This document shows, piece after piece, positions 33,565-46,872 of a stretch of DNA of 64,000 nucleotides (positions within the stretch are counted from its first letter, which is position 1; every line of letters starts with the position of its first letter). The translations under genes and the position numbers were made by a program. Source of the DNA: Hypoxylon rubiginosum (taxonomy: Eukaryota; Ascomycota; Sordariomycetes; Xylariales; Hypoxylaceae); contig CADCXA010000015.1 in NCBI GenBank assembly GCA_902806565.1, forward strand, positions 248,001 to 312,000, read 5' to 3'. A model generated the notes under the pieces. That model was not told the DNA's origin. It did not search any database and saw only the letters and a program-made list of their open reading frames with translations.

Positions 33565-34432
33565 CTTGGGCGGATACGAAGAGGCCCCTCTAGGCGGGAT
33601 AGGTGCTTTGTAAAACGGAGTATGTCGTCTTAGGTGTCGCGAAGCATTGCAATTACTAGTTGAGCCGATGTGGAAGGAGTCTCATCGGTCTCGTCGACGT
33701 TGGAACTTGGAAGTTGATACGAAGTAGATGACAAGGATCCACTCCATCATGATACAATGCTTACATAGTTACTTATGCATGTAACAGAAGCACTAACAGA
33801 CATATGCATATATGCATCATTCACTGATGCTAGCTATATTTATGCAAGTACCTAGGGCCGCTAGGTAATGTGAGGTATAGGGGGAATCAAGTTAAGACGA
33901 AAAGAATTCTGGGACTAACCCCTATCTTGTTAACATGTACGCATTGCTTGCTTTTAGTCATTAAAAGAACTAGCTACGGGCTATAGAATAGAGACAATCT
34001 GCTATGCCCTCTCTCGTCTGTCATTTTCTCATGCAACATACAGTCTGGGAATCAACCCGCCAGCAAACACAGCAACGATCTTCGACGTCAATTGGTATCT
34101 CTTAAAAACAACACTTATTTGCATGCAGGCTTCTCTCTCCCTAGTATTACACACCGCATAATGGCAAGTTTTCCACCTTGAATAGCCGGGCTCTGCATAG
34201 CTTCAAATTCTTGCCACGCGTGAAAAGGAAAAAAGAGAGAAAGAAACAAAAACAAATATCATCTGCGTGAACGGTCCCAACAGGTATCATGTTATGGGCT
34301 TAAGACGTAGCGGGCAATGACACGAGTATGGGTACGGGTACGGGTACGGGTACGGGTACGGGTACGAGCTGATGATGGCGGACGAAATAAGCCGTAGGAA
34401 CAACTATCCATCTGTAGTCTCGAGACTATGAT
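33565..34432. other. EMC1 upstream spacer
   Basis: About 870 bases holding the EMC1 promoter and the 3' end of the zinc-finger gene. Includes the TACGGG tandem repeat annotated separately; no gene. Confidence 0.45.
34330..34367. repeat. GGGTAC hexamer tandem repeat, about 6 copies
   Basis: Perfect six-base tandem array just past the 3' end of the zinc-finger gene. It is G-rich on one strand but is not the TTAGGG telomere repeat. Confidence 0.9.
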
Positions 34433-35780
34433 TTACTCATCGGACTTTCTGGTTGGTGTGTTAGTCAGAATCAACCAAGTTGCAAAGATTAGTAGAGGAA
34501 CTTACGCCTTCTTGGGACGACCTCGGCCTCGACCCTTCTTGACGACGGGCTCGTCCTCTTCATCCTCCTCGGCAGGGGCATAGACAGGAGCGGACTTGGT
34601 CTTGCGGCCACTCTTTCTCTTAGGCTCTTCCTTCGGGGCAGGCTTCTCGTCTTCCTGCTCCTCATCAGGCTCAACAACCTTGACCTTGCGACTGGCCTTA
34701 GCTTTGGGCTTGGCCTTTGCAGCGGGCTCAGGCTTCTCATCTTGCTCATCTCCATCAGCCTCAAGAGTGGGAGTCGATACCTTAGCAGCCTTAGCAGCTT
34801 TCTTGCCTCGAGCCTTCTTGGCGGGGGCGGGAGCAGATGCGGCGACCTCTGCCTCCGAGTCCGAGTCCTCCACGACGGCCTTCTTGGACTTGCGGCCACT
34901 TCGAGCCTTCTTAGCTGGCTGGGCTTCTGCCTCCTCATCCTCATCATCTTCGTCGGCCGCCTTGCGAGCACGCTTAGCAGACTTCTTAGGTACCTTCTTG
35001 GGGGATTCCCCATCCTCGTCGGCCTGTAGACATCTGTGAGTTATAGAATGGTTGGGTCACAGTAGCATGCACTGACCTTGTCTGCGTCCCCGGCCTTGGG
35101 CTTCTTGGCACGGCCACGAATAGCTGTCTGGCCTGGCTTGTTGAATTCAGGGTCCTGTTGAGGTTTAATTAGAATTAAATCTCCGAGCACGCAAAGTAGA
35201 ACTTACACCTTTGAAGTCCTCGGGGGCGATGTGACCTTCCTCCACGGCGCGTCGAATCTTGGTCTGGGTCTCAGGATGATCACTACAGGCGAAACATTAG
35301 TGACTTGAGGATGATGTTCTTTTTTTCGTACAACTTACTCCAGCTCGTCGTAGCCATCAACCATGTCCCACTGGTAGCCGCCATTACCATCCGAGATAGC
35401 ATCTTGGAGGTTGGAGATGGATTTGCCAGAGACACATCCCCTGTGAGTCAGTTAGTCTAAGTAGTCACTAATCTTATATAAATTAGCCATCATACCAATG
35501 TCTCCATTTCCAGCTACCATGATCAGTTTCGGGCATTGTAACCCAAACGCCCCAGCGAAGTTCACCCTTCATGATCTTGACCTTGTTACTCTTGCATAAC
35601 GTGTCCTGGCAACCAGCACGGTTGTTCTTGGAGATCTCTGGAGGATAGGTTAGTTACACTATTCAGCTCATTTGGTGGAAACGATAGTATTGTAACGACG
35701 GCAATAGCTACGTCGTAGGTCACTTAGGTAGGGGCCGGGAAAGGTAAAGAAGGTTAGGACGTACCGACGCGATAAGACAT
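34433..35780 (-). CDS. PARP-type zinc-finger protein, 7 exons
   Basis: Exons 35780-35765, 35637-35496, 35440-35339, 35282-35207, 35154-35077, 35023-34506 and 34448-34433 give 315 aa with every phase kept. The N-terminus MSYRVEISKNNRAGCQDTLC, VKIMKGELRWGVWV and SWKWRHWGCVSGKS is a zf-PARP domain (Cys-Cys-His-Cys). In poly(ADP-ribose) polymerase and DNA ligase III this finger binds DNA breaks. Next come NPGQTAIRGRAKK-type linkers and a long Lys/Ala/Glu-rich tail with AT-hook-like GRGRPKK, so chromatin binding is likely. There is no ligase or polymerase domain. The 16-nt first and last exons are easily missed; the last replaces a read-through stop and gives the end KSDE. Function in fungi is not known to me. 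Confidence 0.85.
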
Positions 35781-36769
35781 GGTTGTAATTATCTGATGAT
35801 AATTGAAGTATTTGAGGTCGGGATGATGTAGAGTGGTGGATGTTTTGGGTCAATATAAGATCAAGGGCGCAAAGATGTCTGCGTTGCGTAGGTGATCAGA
35901 TGGTGAATCCCTTTTGGTGCGATGGATTGAGAAGGACAAGGTGGTTATAAGGTGGTTGGGTTGGGTAAGGGTTGGCTCGAGAACTAATCAAGAGCCCGAT
36001 CTTTTTTTTTTCTTCAACTTGGTATTTGTTTTCCCTTAGGTTGAAAGAGAAAATAAAATCAAGGTGTCTGAAATGAGAAAGAAGAGAAAAAGAAAGGCTG
36101 ACGAATTATTTAGTCCTTGATGTCGAAAGAGACAGCGACAAGAAACAAGTCAGTTGAGGTTGAAGAATTGGGGGAGGGAGAGACGAAACGCGTAACAGCA
36201 GCGCGTAAAGCAGGACGTAAAATTTGGAGACACTGTGACCTGATGATTATTTCAGGCGATTAGGCACCCAACAGTGCTAACAGTGACCTATAGTTTAGTG
36301 CTGCAGAGCCCATGCTCCAATTTTTTAGCAGCGATCGCGGTGTCCAGCGCAAGAATTATAGGCGGTATGGTAGGTGCCTCTACCTAAAGGGAGGTAACAT
36401 TGTTGCCGCAGCAATGTCTGCACTCCCCCCTTGCATTTTTGATACTTGATCTATCACACGATGTAGGTACCTAAATATTTGCTGATTGATCATGCACAAA
36501 TCGTATGTACCTCGTATCGAATTCTTCAATCTGTTTGCTTAATTATATTTCCTTCATCTCAGCTACTTGTAGGCATTTTAAGTATTTTACATGTATCGTC
36601 ACGGCTCAACGGATTACATCCATTTTTCCGGATGTGCACCCGCATTAATACAAAGCCATTACAATACCGGCTATCAAAATCTCGTGCCCATAACATAGTG
36701 TGAACATACCGTGGCAAGTGATAACCCGTGATATAGTTATGACATGTCCGTGTCTATCATTCTATCATT
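35781..36769. other. Zinc-finger gene promoter and ATR 3' region
   Basis: About 990 bases. The left half is purine-rich on the plus strand (AGAAAGAAGAGAAAAAG at about 36077), probably leader of the zinc-finger gene. No gene seen. Confidence 0.45.
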
Positions 36770-39700
36770 TCATAGGAAAGGGCACCAGCCAATATACATA
36801 GCGGCCAGATTCTTCGGGCTGACGGCCTGCTTAATCAGTTCTTCCACCTGCCCTTCCACCCCGAGCGGGATGCTCTCCTCTGGTAACAACCCCCTGACTT
36901 TCCTCTTGATGCTGTCTACGACGCTTTGAGGATTGAGCCTAACAACCTCGTTCTTCCTGCGCTTGTCTCGCTGTAGATCCAGCGTTGGGTCGTAGATGAA
37001 TGCTTCGAGAATTGTCATCAACGTTTCCTCTTGCTGTCTCAAAATGCTCAAGGTGAGCTCCGAGCATTGCCTGAAAGGCCCCTCGTACCCGTATATTCCC
37101 ATAGCTGCTACCATGTTGTGAGTTAACCGGAACGGAACTCGTTCGGGCTGCGCAAATGTGAGGCCCTTGTCGAAGAGACAGTTGAAGTCGACGTGGAACA
37201 CGCCGCCGTTGCCTTCTTCCAGAAGCACGTTCTCGCCATGCCGATCACCAAGGCCGAGGATGGTGCCCACCATCGACATCACGGCGCATGATCTCGTGTA
37301 CCGTAGCCTAGCTGCGAACCAAGCCGACGGATTAGGGAATTGCGCAGTGAACCAGTTAGGAAGCACCGCCGGAAACATTTTCAGAATACCTTCTGTGAAG
37401 ATTTTCGTGTTCTTGTCTCCCAAGGCAGCATCCTTCATCATCTGCGTCAGATGTGTATAATTAGGGGTAATGCCACGAGATCGGTAGATGGCAAGGAGAA
37501 TATCACGAAGAGTTTTGAGCCCGTCGACCCACTCGATGATGCCGCACTCTTCGTTGAGTGGTGTAACTGCGTACGTTTTTATGTAAAGCTGTCTCCTGCT
37601 AGATTCGGCATCTCGCTTTAGTGACCGGTTGATCATGCTGTTGAATTCCATGAGACGCTGGTCGGTCCGGAGGTCATCCTTTGGTTTGATTAGGAGACCA
37701 TAGTTTACTCCATTCGACCCGCGAGCCGTGAGCTTTCGAGGTTTCGCTAGAGAGCCTAGTACCAAGACTTCATCTAGGAATGACTGGACGTGAATGACAT
37801 CGCGCGAGAATGCCTTGTGCTTCTTGACGTTATCCGTCAGAGTGGGGAGGGTCGCCGTAAGACAAGTCTCAATTGGCACGACGAGGGGGCAAGGAGTACA
37901 TTTGTGGTTGAAGTGTAGATCCCTCGTGATGCTCGCCACCGTCGTCCTGTTGCTTTGGAAGTCCCCATTATTACAGGCTAGGAGCAGCTGTTCTGCCAAC
38001 TTCTCGCCCATACGTAATAGCGCCTTCATGTCGTATGAGCCGCTCTCCGCCCTTTTACTCCTGCTTCTGAGTTTCTGTAATATCTGCTGGCCACGCGCTC
38101 TCCTTTCCGAAGAGGCCTGTCGGGAAGTCATCAAGGGAAATAAGCTCCATAATGCTTGTTTCGGATGAGCCTCGACAACTCTTAGTATCATCTCCTCGAG
38201 TAACAGGAAAACTTCCGCATTAGGATGGGCGATACGAGCCACAAGTTGAGGCAAGGTCGTGTAGAATATGTATGCAGGTAACCGCTGTATGCCCTTGAAG
38301 AGATACTTATGAAGCGAGTCGAGCTGGGTTTTTCGGCGATGGTGGAGTTCTTTGGAAAGCGAAACTTTGCCTTCCGGCGCTTTATCGACCTGGGCCCCTA
38401 ACTCGAGCCACAACGTCAGAACCCGGGGGAGGGTTTGATACAGGTACTTTGTCCCATAGTTCAACGATCGGATGTAATTTTCGATTACGAGCTTGGCCGT
38501 CTCTCCCGTCAGGTATTCGTCACTCTGATCATCCGGTTTCAGGGCCTTTTCGGATTCAAGCACCTTCTTGTAATGTCGGCCGAGGTAATAGTGACCCTTT
38601 TCCCACGTGCTATGATTTTTAGGAACGTTCCGGTAATATTCTCTTAACGCAGAAGCATGCGTTTGGCCTGCACTGTCGAGCCATTTTGCAAGAAGCAATT
38701 GAGCACGTGCTGTAAGCAAATTCTGCTGCGACTCCATGTTCTTCTCGGATGATTCATTCTCAGTGAAACTCCGGCTAGTAAAGACTTTGCTCTCCATGGC
38801 ACCTTGAAGAGTTTGGATAGCCTTTCTGTTGTGGCCTTCTTTCCATAGTAGTCGAGCGTTTTCGATCGTCGCGGAGTCGTCACCAAGCTGCGAGGCGTGT
38901 AGAATAGCGTTGAAAGATTGGTGTATGGAGTTGGTCTTTCTTGCAAGTCGGGCACTTGACAGCCAGAGAGCAGAGATATCTAAATCACCAAATCTTGGCC
39001 TAGTTGGGTTAGCTATCCGACGACGTGGCTTGGAAGAAATCTTAGACTTACCGCATCAGCTCCATGGCTGCCCGTCGAATGCTCAGCACATATTGCTTAT
39101 CACTGACGTATGACCCGATGACCTCGAGACGCCGGTTGAGAGTTTTAAGTATCTCTTGAGGGTGTTGACTACCGTCGTTATTGATTCCAGCAATCAGCTC
39201 TAGATCGGTTAGTACGTGGCATTTTAACATCGGCTCGTGACAGGCCTGCAAGGAGGATGTGACCGAGAAGTTCATCGAGGAGTTGACCCTGTCTCTGATA
39301 GTTCTCATTTCGTTAACAAAGGCCTTGGTCCATTGTTTTTGTAAGTAGACAAGAGCCTGGCCTATCGACACGTTGAAATTTTCCGTGCGGTCTCCCTGAT
39401 ATTTTTTAATGAACTTTTCCATTGTCTGCCATCGTCCCGTTGCCCAGGATGCTTCCACAGCATAAGGCACGATCCGATTGACTGTCGCGGCAGCGGTATG
39501 CCTCTCAATTCCTTCCACGTAATTGAGGAGAACATCTAAAATGACGATTAGTTGACATCATTTAGAGGGCTCACAGGTTCAGACTTACCGTGCTGTCCTG
39601 ATTCCTTAAGGCACGTCAGGAGGTCAATCTGGACATCAACATTATCGGGATCTTCGGCCAGCTTGATCTCATACCAGGTCTGTGCTGCCGCCCACCGTCC

Positions 39701-42700
39701 AGCTTTTCGATGACTTAAAACTTGTTGGTTGACGTCGAGTACGTGTAGATGCGCAGATATCCCCTCCAGCCCATCAGGTTCGTCGATTTGCGTATATATG
39801 TCTTGCAGCCTCTGAAGCAACCGATCTCTCTCGCACGCATCTTGATTCTCCTCATCCACTTGGCGAATATGTTGTTCAAGGTGGAACAAGGCTCGAGCAT
39901 AGGCTTTGCAATCTACCGCCCGCTGCGATATCAACTCGGCGGGGATGGAGTTGAGCACATTTTGCACCTGCTCCATTGCGGCAAGATCTCGAGGGCCAAG
40001 TTGGGCGTTCCCCCGTTTCAGCTGTAGCCACCGCATAGTGTAGTCAATGAAGCGGAAGACAGCCTATCATCATCAGTTCAGAGAATATGAAGGTTTAATC
40101 GGGTATCTTACCTCACAATAGAGCTTTTGGTTTTCGATCTCTGCGTAGCTGGCATTAGTCGGAACTTCATGCCGCAGCACATTTAGGAGTTCATTGAGCA
40201 CATTTGACCGATCCTCTTCCGTTGTGTCTTCACCGATAATATTATGGGTAACCACGTAAGGAAAGAGGAATTCGGTTACTGATAGATCTTTGATGCGAAT
40301 CACACGACACAAGGGTTCGAATATAAGCTGAGCAAACGGGCCTTGGGGTTTGCGCATGAGGTCGAGAGTAAAGCTTCGCATCCAATTGGCATAACTTATC
40401 TTGCCCGGCTGAAATATTGGATACTCTGTCTGCTGCGGTTTCATCGGTTGGAGGACGTATCGTGAAGTCATGAAAGGTATCAGCACCTCTCGGGCAGTCT
40501 CGGACATCGATAGCCATTTTCGATAAATAGGAGCAGCTTCTCTTGAGCCTAGCATTTCGACGGCAACCTTGATATCGCATCGATCGAGAAGCTCTTGCAT
40601 AGCATACGAGAGAAAGCCTTGGACTTTAGTGTCGGTTGCGGACAGGAACGCTTTGACCAATACCTCCTCTAGCAAGTAGACCACAAAGTCTGTTGTCTCA
40701 CCGGAATGCTCAAAGTTGCTTCTGACGACCATCTGCCTATCGGAGCGAACCGTTTCTACGCGATTCGGATCTAGACAGCCCATCAAGCCAATACACTGGG
40801 TACAGAGATCGCTAATTTCGCCATGGATGCCATTGTATCTCGATGAACAATCAAGGAGTGAGCGGGCGAGGGTAGGCACAACCGAGTCGGGTTGTTCGCT
40901 TATGGCGGACGTTTGCAAATAGCCCTGCTGTCTCTGTAAGTAAGATGCAAGCTCCCTCAAAGCAAGCAAGACAACCCCGTCGTTCTCGTGACAAATCCGT
41001 TCCGCTAGCAAAGAGAAAGCCGTCCTGCTATCAACAGGTATACGAAGCTTGCTCAGCCTAGCTTCGATATCGGAGAGGTTATTGATATGGCTGAATGAGG
41101 GCAGCTTGCTTATCATCTGTTCTAACACGGTGGATTCTTTGTCCAGAAGAGACCCGATCAGGTCTCGGGATCGCTGCTGCGTTACTCCGTCGAATGAAGT
41201 CCAGTAATGGCTGATCAGGAAAAATGTCGTCTCGATGAGAGCCTCGACATCATCTTCTAAGTGAAGGAGCATAGCAGCCCAGCAGGAAAATGCTGCGGAG
41301 CGAAGTTCATCGTGCAACATGGCTGCCTGGAGGCATGCAGAAATCTATCTGGAAATTAGTATATACTGACAGTGACAGAGAAATATCAACTTTACCTGCG
41401 GGCGAGCTATACGAATATAACGCTTTCCTGTCCGAATCATTTCTTCCATCGCCTTAATGTAACGCTTCCGTTCTTGTGTCGGGGTCCGAGTCGAGACGTC
41501 GTTAATGGTGTGGGCCAGACCAGCCATGAGAGCTAGAGCGTACCTCTGGAGAAAGGGGCCTGAAGCAGCCTTTTTCTGCTTAAGCTCTCCAGTCCCCGCT
41601 AGCATCATGGTGGCCATCTTATTCAGAGCATTGCGAATCTACAAGAAAAATCAGTTGAGTTATTAGCGAAAGGCGGAAGCTGAATTCCTACATGAGGCTT
41701 GCGACCTTCTTCAGCATCGCCGGCTGCTTTTAGAAGCTCCATGGTGGTTGCAATCGGCTCAATTCGCAGTAGCTCAAGAAGACCACCTGACTTATTAAGA
41801 TGAGGAGAAATATGCTTCAACAAGTCCATAGAATTCTGCTGGACATCGGTAGTCTCCTGGGTTAGCAAGAGAGCCAGTATCGGTCCCAGGTTAGCGGCAT
41901 CGAGACAGGGCTGCCAGATTTCTTTCTCGTTTCGAGCCTCGGCAATTTTTTGGATGACATCCCGCCTCTTGGTGAGCACTAGCCAAGGCAGAGCGTATTT
42001 TTGAATATAGAGCAGTAATTCTACCACGCTCATATCTAACAGCTCTGCCAATAGCCGGGTCAATTTTGGTCGAGACGTTAGATCCTTGGTTGCTGCAAAT
42101 GCGAGGTATCTCCAGAACGGTTCAAAGAACTGCCGTGTAGTTATGCCGCGAGAGCGCGCAAGCTTTGCTATCTGTACAGAGTTAAAAGGGCAAGATAAGT
42201 TGGTAGATACGATAACATAGCAAGTTATTCTTCATACCTCAGTAAACGCAGCCGCGGATGTAATCATACTCTCGTACCCTAGATAGTCAACTAGCTTGAC
42301 GAGCACGAGGTCCAGCTGGTCGTCAGATATAACACTAATAGAAACACTTAGCAATGGTTACATATATCGTTCGGTTAGAATGTTTACCTTCCGACTTGAG
42401 ACCAGGCCAAGATGCACGTCTCGGCGAGGTGAGGCATATCCTGCTCGGAGAGCGAGCGAAGTATATTGAGGACATTTCCGCAGTTCCTTTGAAACAAATT
42501 GGACGCCATTGCCGGTGAGTTTGAGGTAGATAGGAACATGGCAATAGTTCGTCTATAGGTTCATTAGGACGGGTTGTGACATTGTAATGACGTTCACTTA
42601 CCCAGCAGCAATGCGGAGTTCTCTTACAGAGCTTTGGAGCGACTTCAAACACCACTGTGCAGTTACGGAAACCTCTACATCCAGGAATTCGGAAACCATA

Positions 42701-44727
42701 CAATGCTTTGCAATGCGTCTGAGAGCGGCCATCGCTGTTACGCGTGGTTTCCGCGATTCAAGAAATTTGGTATGTTGAACCAATACGGTAAACATCCGTT
42801 GAACCGTCTGCTTCACGTTCATCGTGAAGTCTGAGTGAGCTACTATTACTTGTGGGGGCTGCATAGCATGGCAAAGACGACAGTTGACGAGTGGAAACTT
42901 GTCGCTTATGCTGTCGTGTATTATAAGCATGCCATCCGCAGCGCAACAAACGTACCCTAAGAGGTCGATAGCTCGGCATAATTTGGATTCGACTAGCAAT
43001 TCAGAGTTGACTAGTTCTATAATTCGGGTTCTACCATTGTAAGCAATTCCAGTATAACAGGTTGCGGACGGTTAAATAACATACACTATAAATTCCACGT
43101 CGAAAGGGTTCCCTTCAGTCTCGACTCCTAATATATGGTATAGTTGGGCAGTGACCTTAGGTATCGACGATGACCCAGCTGAAACCTTCCTGCGTTTCGA
43201 TTGCCTCTCAGCGTCTACCGAGTCTGAAGACTCTATGTTCAACTGGCGTAGCTGCCGGCGGAGGTCCTCGTCATGAAAATGTATATCTGCACCTATCGAG
43301 ACAGGTACAGGGTCGGTGGTAACTTCTTGCAGCAGCTCTATGCAATACTATACCGGAGTTAGTCATTTGCCCACCATCCCAGGTTTTCATCCTTACCCAT
43401 AGGTCACATTCACAGAACAGATCTTCCCAACCTGCCATCAACTTCGTCAGAGCAGGAATCAGTTGCGACGTAACTAATCGTGATATTGGCTTGGAATGCA
43501 TGCAAGCCTTGGCCACTTTCGCAAGCGACGCACAAAGCAAGTCATTCTCTGGGCATTCTTTCACGTCAGTAAAGAAGTCATCAATTGAGAGATTCGACAC
43601 TTCTATGCAGAGGAATACTAGCAAAGTAGACGCTTTCTGCTGAATGCAGATGTCTATGCTGCTCGCAGCATCCAAGGCATCGAGGAATTGCAGGGTGTTG
43701 CGTAAAAGTACGGGAGGTACGTCTGGGAATATGAGCCGCCATCGCATCTGCGCTTCGTAAAGATGAAGGTAGGCGTCCAATGCCCATGGAATGTATTCCT
43801 GGAAGGCGGATATAATATCAAATTCCGAGGCATGGCGTAGTATAGGGCTTGTCATAATTGATAAAAGACCAGAGGCGTGCTGCAAAGCCTGCGATGCCGA
43901 TGATACAGCGTACGTACATTGCTGCTGAAGCAGTGACGAATCCCCATTGCCTATCGACTCGAGAATCGAATCTGGAGGTAGTTGTAAGTGGAGAGCAATA
44001 TCTCGGTTTGTCGAAGTGGCTTTAAGCTCCTTAAAATGGTTCATAATAGCTTATAGTCTGTCAGCTTGGACTGTTCCCTATGCGAATCGGGACTAATCTC
44101 ATGCATACCATCGAAATTCAGTTTGATATACGTGAGGAACTGCGGTACGAGAGGCCATAAGCCCGCCGCCTGGGAGGCAGTTATAAGCACTTCACGAAAG
44201 AGAAGCTCAATCTCATCCTTCAGGTCAGCACAGTGACTACTGCCAAGCATTTTCAGGACCTTGGGAAAGATCCATAGCCAGAGAGGTTCGCTACCCCTGA
44301 AAAGAAATGAAGCCGTCTCAGATTTGACGAGAAGAACTTCTGGTGTTTCCCTTATGGTAATTCTCAGGAAGTTTACGGCCCTTAACGCGTCCGTGCGGAG
44401 TTGGGTTTTATCGGCAAAGGGGTCGTCCCATCTGAGGCCTTCCAGAACGACACGTGTGTAGACATAGATCAGCATGTGGTTGTGTTCCATCCGCTCCTTT
44501 TGGGTTTTTAGCAGGTCTGGCTGGTTCTTGACTTTCTCAATGACGCCGAAGAACTTCTTAAGCTCTGCAGTCTCATCCGGTCGAGAAGACCGAGCCGAAG
44601 TTGAGATGTTCTCCACCAGTTGCGCTGCCAAAGTCGATGGCGGCGGGCCATTATTGTTATTCATCAAGCCATTTGCAAAACTGTCGCGACCGTTGGGTCC
44701 TACTCTTCCATGAGACGTAGGAGCCAT
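36770..44727 (-). CDS. MEC1: DNA damage checkpoint kinase ATR/Mec1, 12 exons
   Basis: Exons 44727-44109, 44049-43397, 43347-43085, 43030-42602, 42552-42388, 42334-42238, 42171-41692, 41638-41396, 41344-40112, 40063-39589, 39535-39052 and 38999-36770. Introns are 48-66 nt, every phase is kept, and the total is about 2456 aa, the normal ATR length. The N-terminal two thirds are HEAT repeats. The FAT region covers exons 10-12. The PIKK kinase domain shows LGDRHGENVLLEE (catalytic loop with Asp and Asn), HVDFNCLFDKG (DFN, magnesium ligand) and VPFRLTHNMVAAMG, and the protein ends in a FATC domain finishing NLAAMYIGWCPFL. With Ddc2/ATRIP this nuclear kinase senses RPA-coated ssDNA and signals replication stress. 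No break is seen. Divergent from COX16. Confidence 0.95.
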
Positions 44728-45159
44728 TGCTTTGTTGGCATGTTCGGGAACTAGCCAATATCAGACGGAAGTCAAAGCGGGAAGTCTGCGTGTTTGGAAG
44801 TTCAGCAAACGCGTTTCCCGCGAATTTACTTGTCGCGGAAGCACGTGATTTAAATTATGCCAAACTTGGACTACCCCACCAGCCCACCAGCCCATGCTGC
44901 CCACGCTGTTTAGATTACCTAAGGATGTTGCTAATACCCCTGTTCCGCCAAGATCTGCGATAGTCTTGAGAATTGATGTCATGCCACAGTTTATCACATA
45001 TTCTTCTGCCCAGCATTCAACCTAACCTACCTAACCTACTAGCATACCGACAACCATCGAATTCTGGATCGTCACTTTTCTAATCTCGAAAGCATCATAT
45101 AGTGATCTCCCGCGGACGTCAACCGAACCAAGACCGAACGAATCCCCCCCTCTCCCGCA
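44728..45159. promoter_or_regulatory. Divergent promoter region of ATR and COX16
   Basis: 432 bases between the two starts. Contains CCTAACCTACCTAACCTAC near 45020 and an AT-rich centre. No regulator site assigned. Confidence 0.35.
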
Positions 45160-45581
45160 ATGGCAGTATTTCCAGCTAAAAAGTTCCGCGGTGCCGCCGA
45201 TACCAATACGTTCGCAGTGAGATACCGCGCATTGATGGCTAGACATCCATTTTTAATGTTTGGGTTGCCATTTATGTCTATCATCGTGGCCGGATCCTTC
45301 GTCCTGACCCCAGCCACGGCTGTGCGGTACGAGAAGCATGACCGCCGAGTCAGACAAATGACACGGGAAGAAGAATTAGGAGTCGGCAAGACAGGACGCA
45401 GAGTCAATATTAAGGACGAATATTATGTTGGTATATCCGGACAATACAGCTATTCATGCTTCAATCCTCTGGGATCGTATGCTAATGTTGGTGTCCACAG
45501 AGGCTGGCCGCGAAGGATATCGACAATTGGGAGCAGAAACGCGTCAAGAGACTGCCTGGAGAACACGATGGCGTACTATAG
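45160..45581 (+). CDS. COX16: Cytochrome c oxidase assembly protein Cox16, 2 exons
   Basis: Exons 45160-45426 and 45501-45581 (74-nt intron, GTTGGT donor, GCTAATG branch, CACAG acceptor, phase 0) give 115 aa. The Cox16 pattern is clear: YRALMARHPFLMFGLPFMSI starts the single membrane helix, followed by VAGSFVLTPATAVRYEKHD, DEYYRLAAKDIDNWEQKR spanning the splice, and VKRLPGEHDG. Cox16 lies in the mitochondrial inner membrane and joins Cox2/Cox1 assembly modules. The donor is unusual, but only this splice restores the conserved EYY-x-L-x(5)-D-x-W-E-x(2)-R pattern; the unspliced frame diverges right after EYY. Confidence 0.92.
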
Positions 45582-46531
45582 CTGAGCTTCATCGGTGGTC
45601 TAGACGCCTTCTATTGGATTGCTAGCATTACCATGTCAGATACCGGCGTTGGCGCATTTCCATCTAAGTACATAAGCGAGTTGCTTGTGGCTTGCGTGAT
45701 CCACCCTCCCGGAAACTTCAGCCCAAAGCGTCGGATCCGATTATCTAATTCACTATCGCGACGAAGTGCTGTAGTACCTTTCGCAAAATCAGACTACATG
45801 GGAAAGTCATTCGCTGAGCGGGCCCGGACCTAGAAGTTAGGGCTAGGTCCCGCTGGAAACTCCAATCGTCGTCTTCAATCTAGAGACAGTCGACTGAGAG
45901 TGGACATGGCGCAGGAGTTTGCGATTCATGCAAAGACTAAAATCTGACGGGTCTGGCCCGATACTCAGATATCTGCTCAGCTCGGCTCAGCTCGGCTGAG
46001 TAGATTGGTGTTTAGTCTGTCACCTAGATAAGCCAACGCGTACAATGCTAAGGTTCGGTCGTTTTGATCCTATTGTTCACCGAAACAGTACTCTGGAGTC
46101 GTCGGCTTAGGATGCCGACGACGTTGGCTGTGTGACACGGAGTCAGAAGCTTACGCAATGGTACAAGTCAGCAAATCCTGTTGAAATGTGGTCCCAGATC
46201 ATGCGCGAGTACGAAATCGCACGAGAAAAGTCGGTGACATTCCACAATGCGGCAACCTCTACGAAATAGTGTTGGAACATTACGCTATACCGACCACTTT
46301 GCAATCTCTACGAAGTCAAGACGCATTTAATACGACATGAGATGAAAGAGGGTTCTAGAGCCTGGGGAATTAGGTTATGATTTAACCCTAGATCCAAAGG
46401 GGAGCCATATAATAAGCTATAGCAACTTGAATATTCTAAAAATATTGGAAAAGACCTGTTCAACTCTACCTACCGAGGTACCCTAGTTAGATACTATATG
46501 ATGACCGGCGTCTTTGCTAGGGAATTCTGGG
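45582..46531. other. Gene-free spacer with a small palindromic cluster
   Basis: No convincing gene. Around 45975-46004 the words CAGCTCGGCT and GCTGAG recur as direct and inverted repeats, giving a small potential hairpin. Confidence 0.4.
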
Positions 46532-46606
46532 ACTGGAATGTATCTTATACATGAGGGGTGTTAGGTTCGATTCCTATCAGCGCTATCTAGCTATTCCCCT
46601 TTTTCT
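46532..46606 (+). repeat. 75-nt tRNA-like repeat, copy 1
   Basis: Begins ACTGGAATGTATC and ends CCCCTTTTTCT. It contains GGTTCGATTCC, a perfect B box, then CTATCAGCGCTA, and closes with a T5 Pol III terminator. It differs from copy 2 at only three positions in the segment after the B box. Confidence 0.85.
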
Positions 46607-46872
46607 CTGGGAATTATTAATCCACTACCTTCGGCTAACAATGAAGTTGACCTTGGGGAAGTTCCTTGAAATAAGCGGCTAAAAATTCATCCCATACCTG
46701 CTTGACTCGCACCTTGATACTCTAAGCGGTTCTTGTATCATACGTTTAGGGACAGTGGGTTGAGATGCGGCAGCCAGTCAAAAGCAGCAGAAGCCTTGCC
46801 CCACGAACGAAAAATCCGGACTAAGTGGATGAGTGAACTTACCATCAGTGGCATAAACTTACCACTGGGGCG

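Noticed and set aside
34330..34367. Internal telomere repeat
   Set aside because: The unit is GGGTAC, not TTAGGG.
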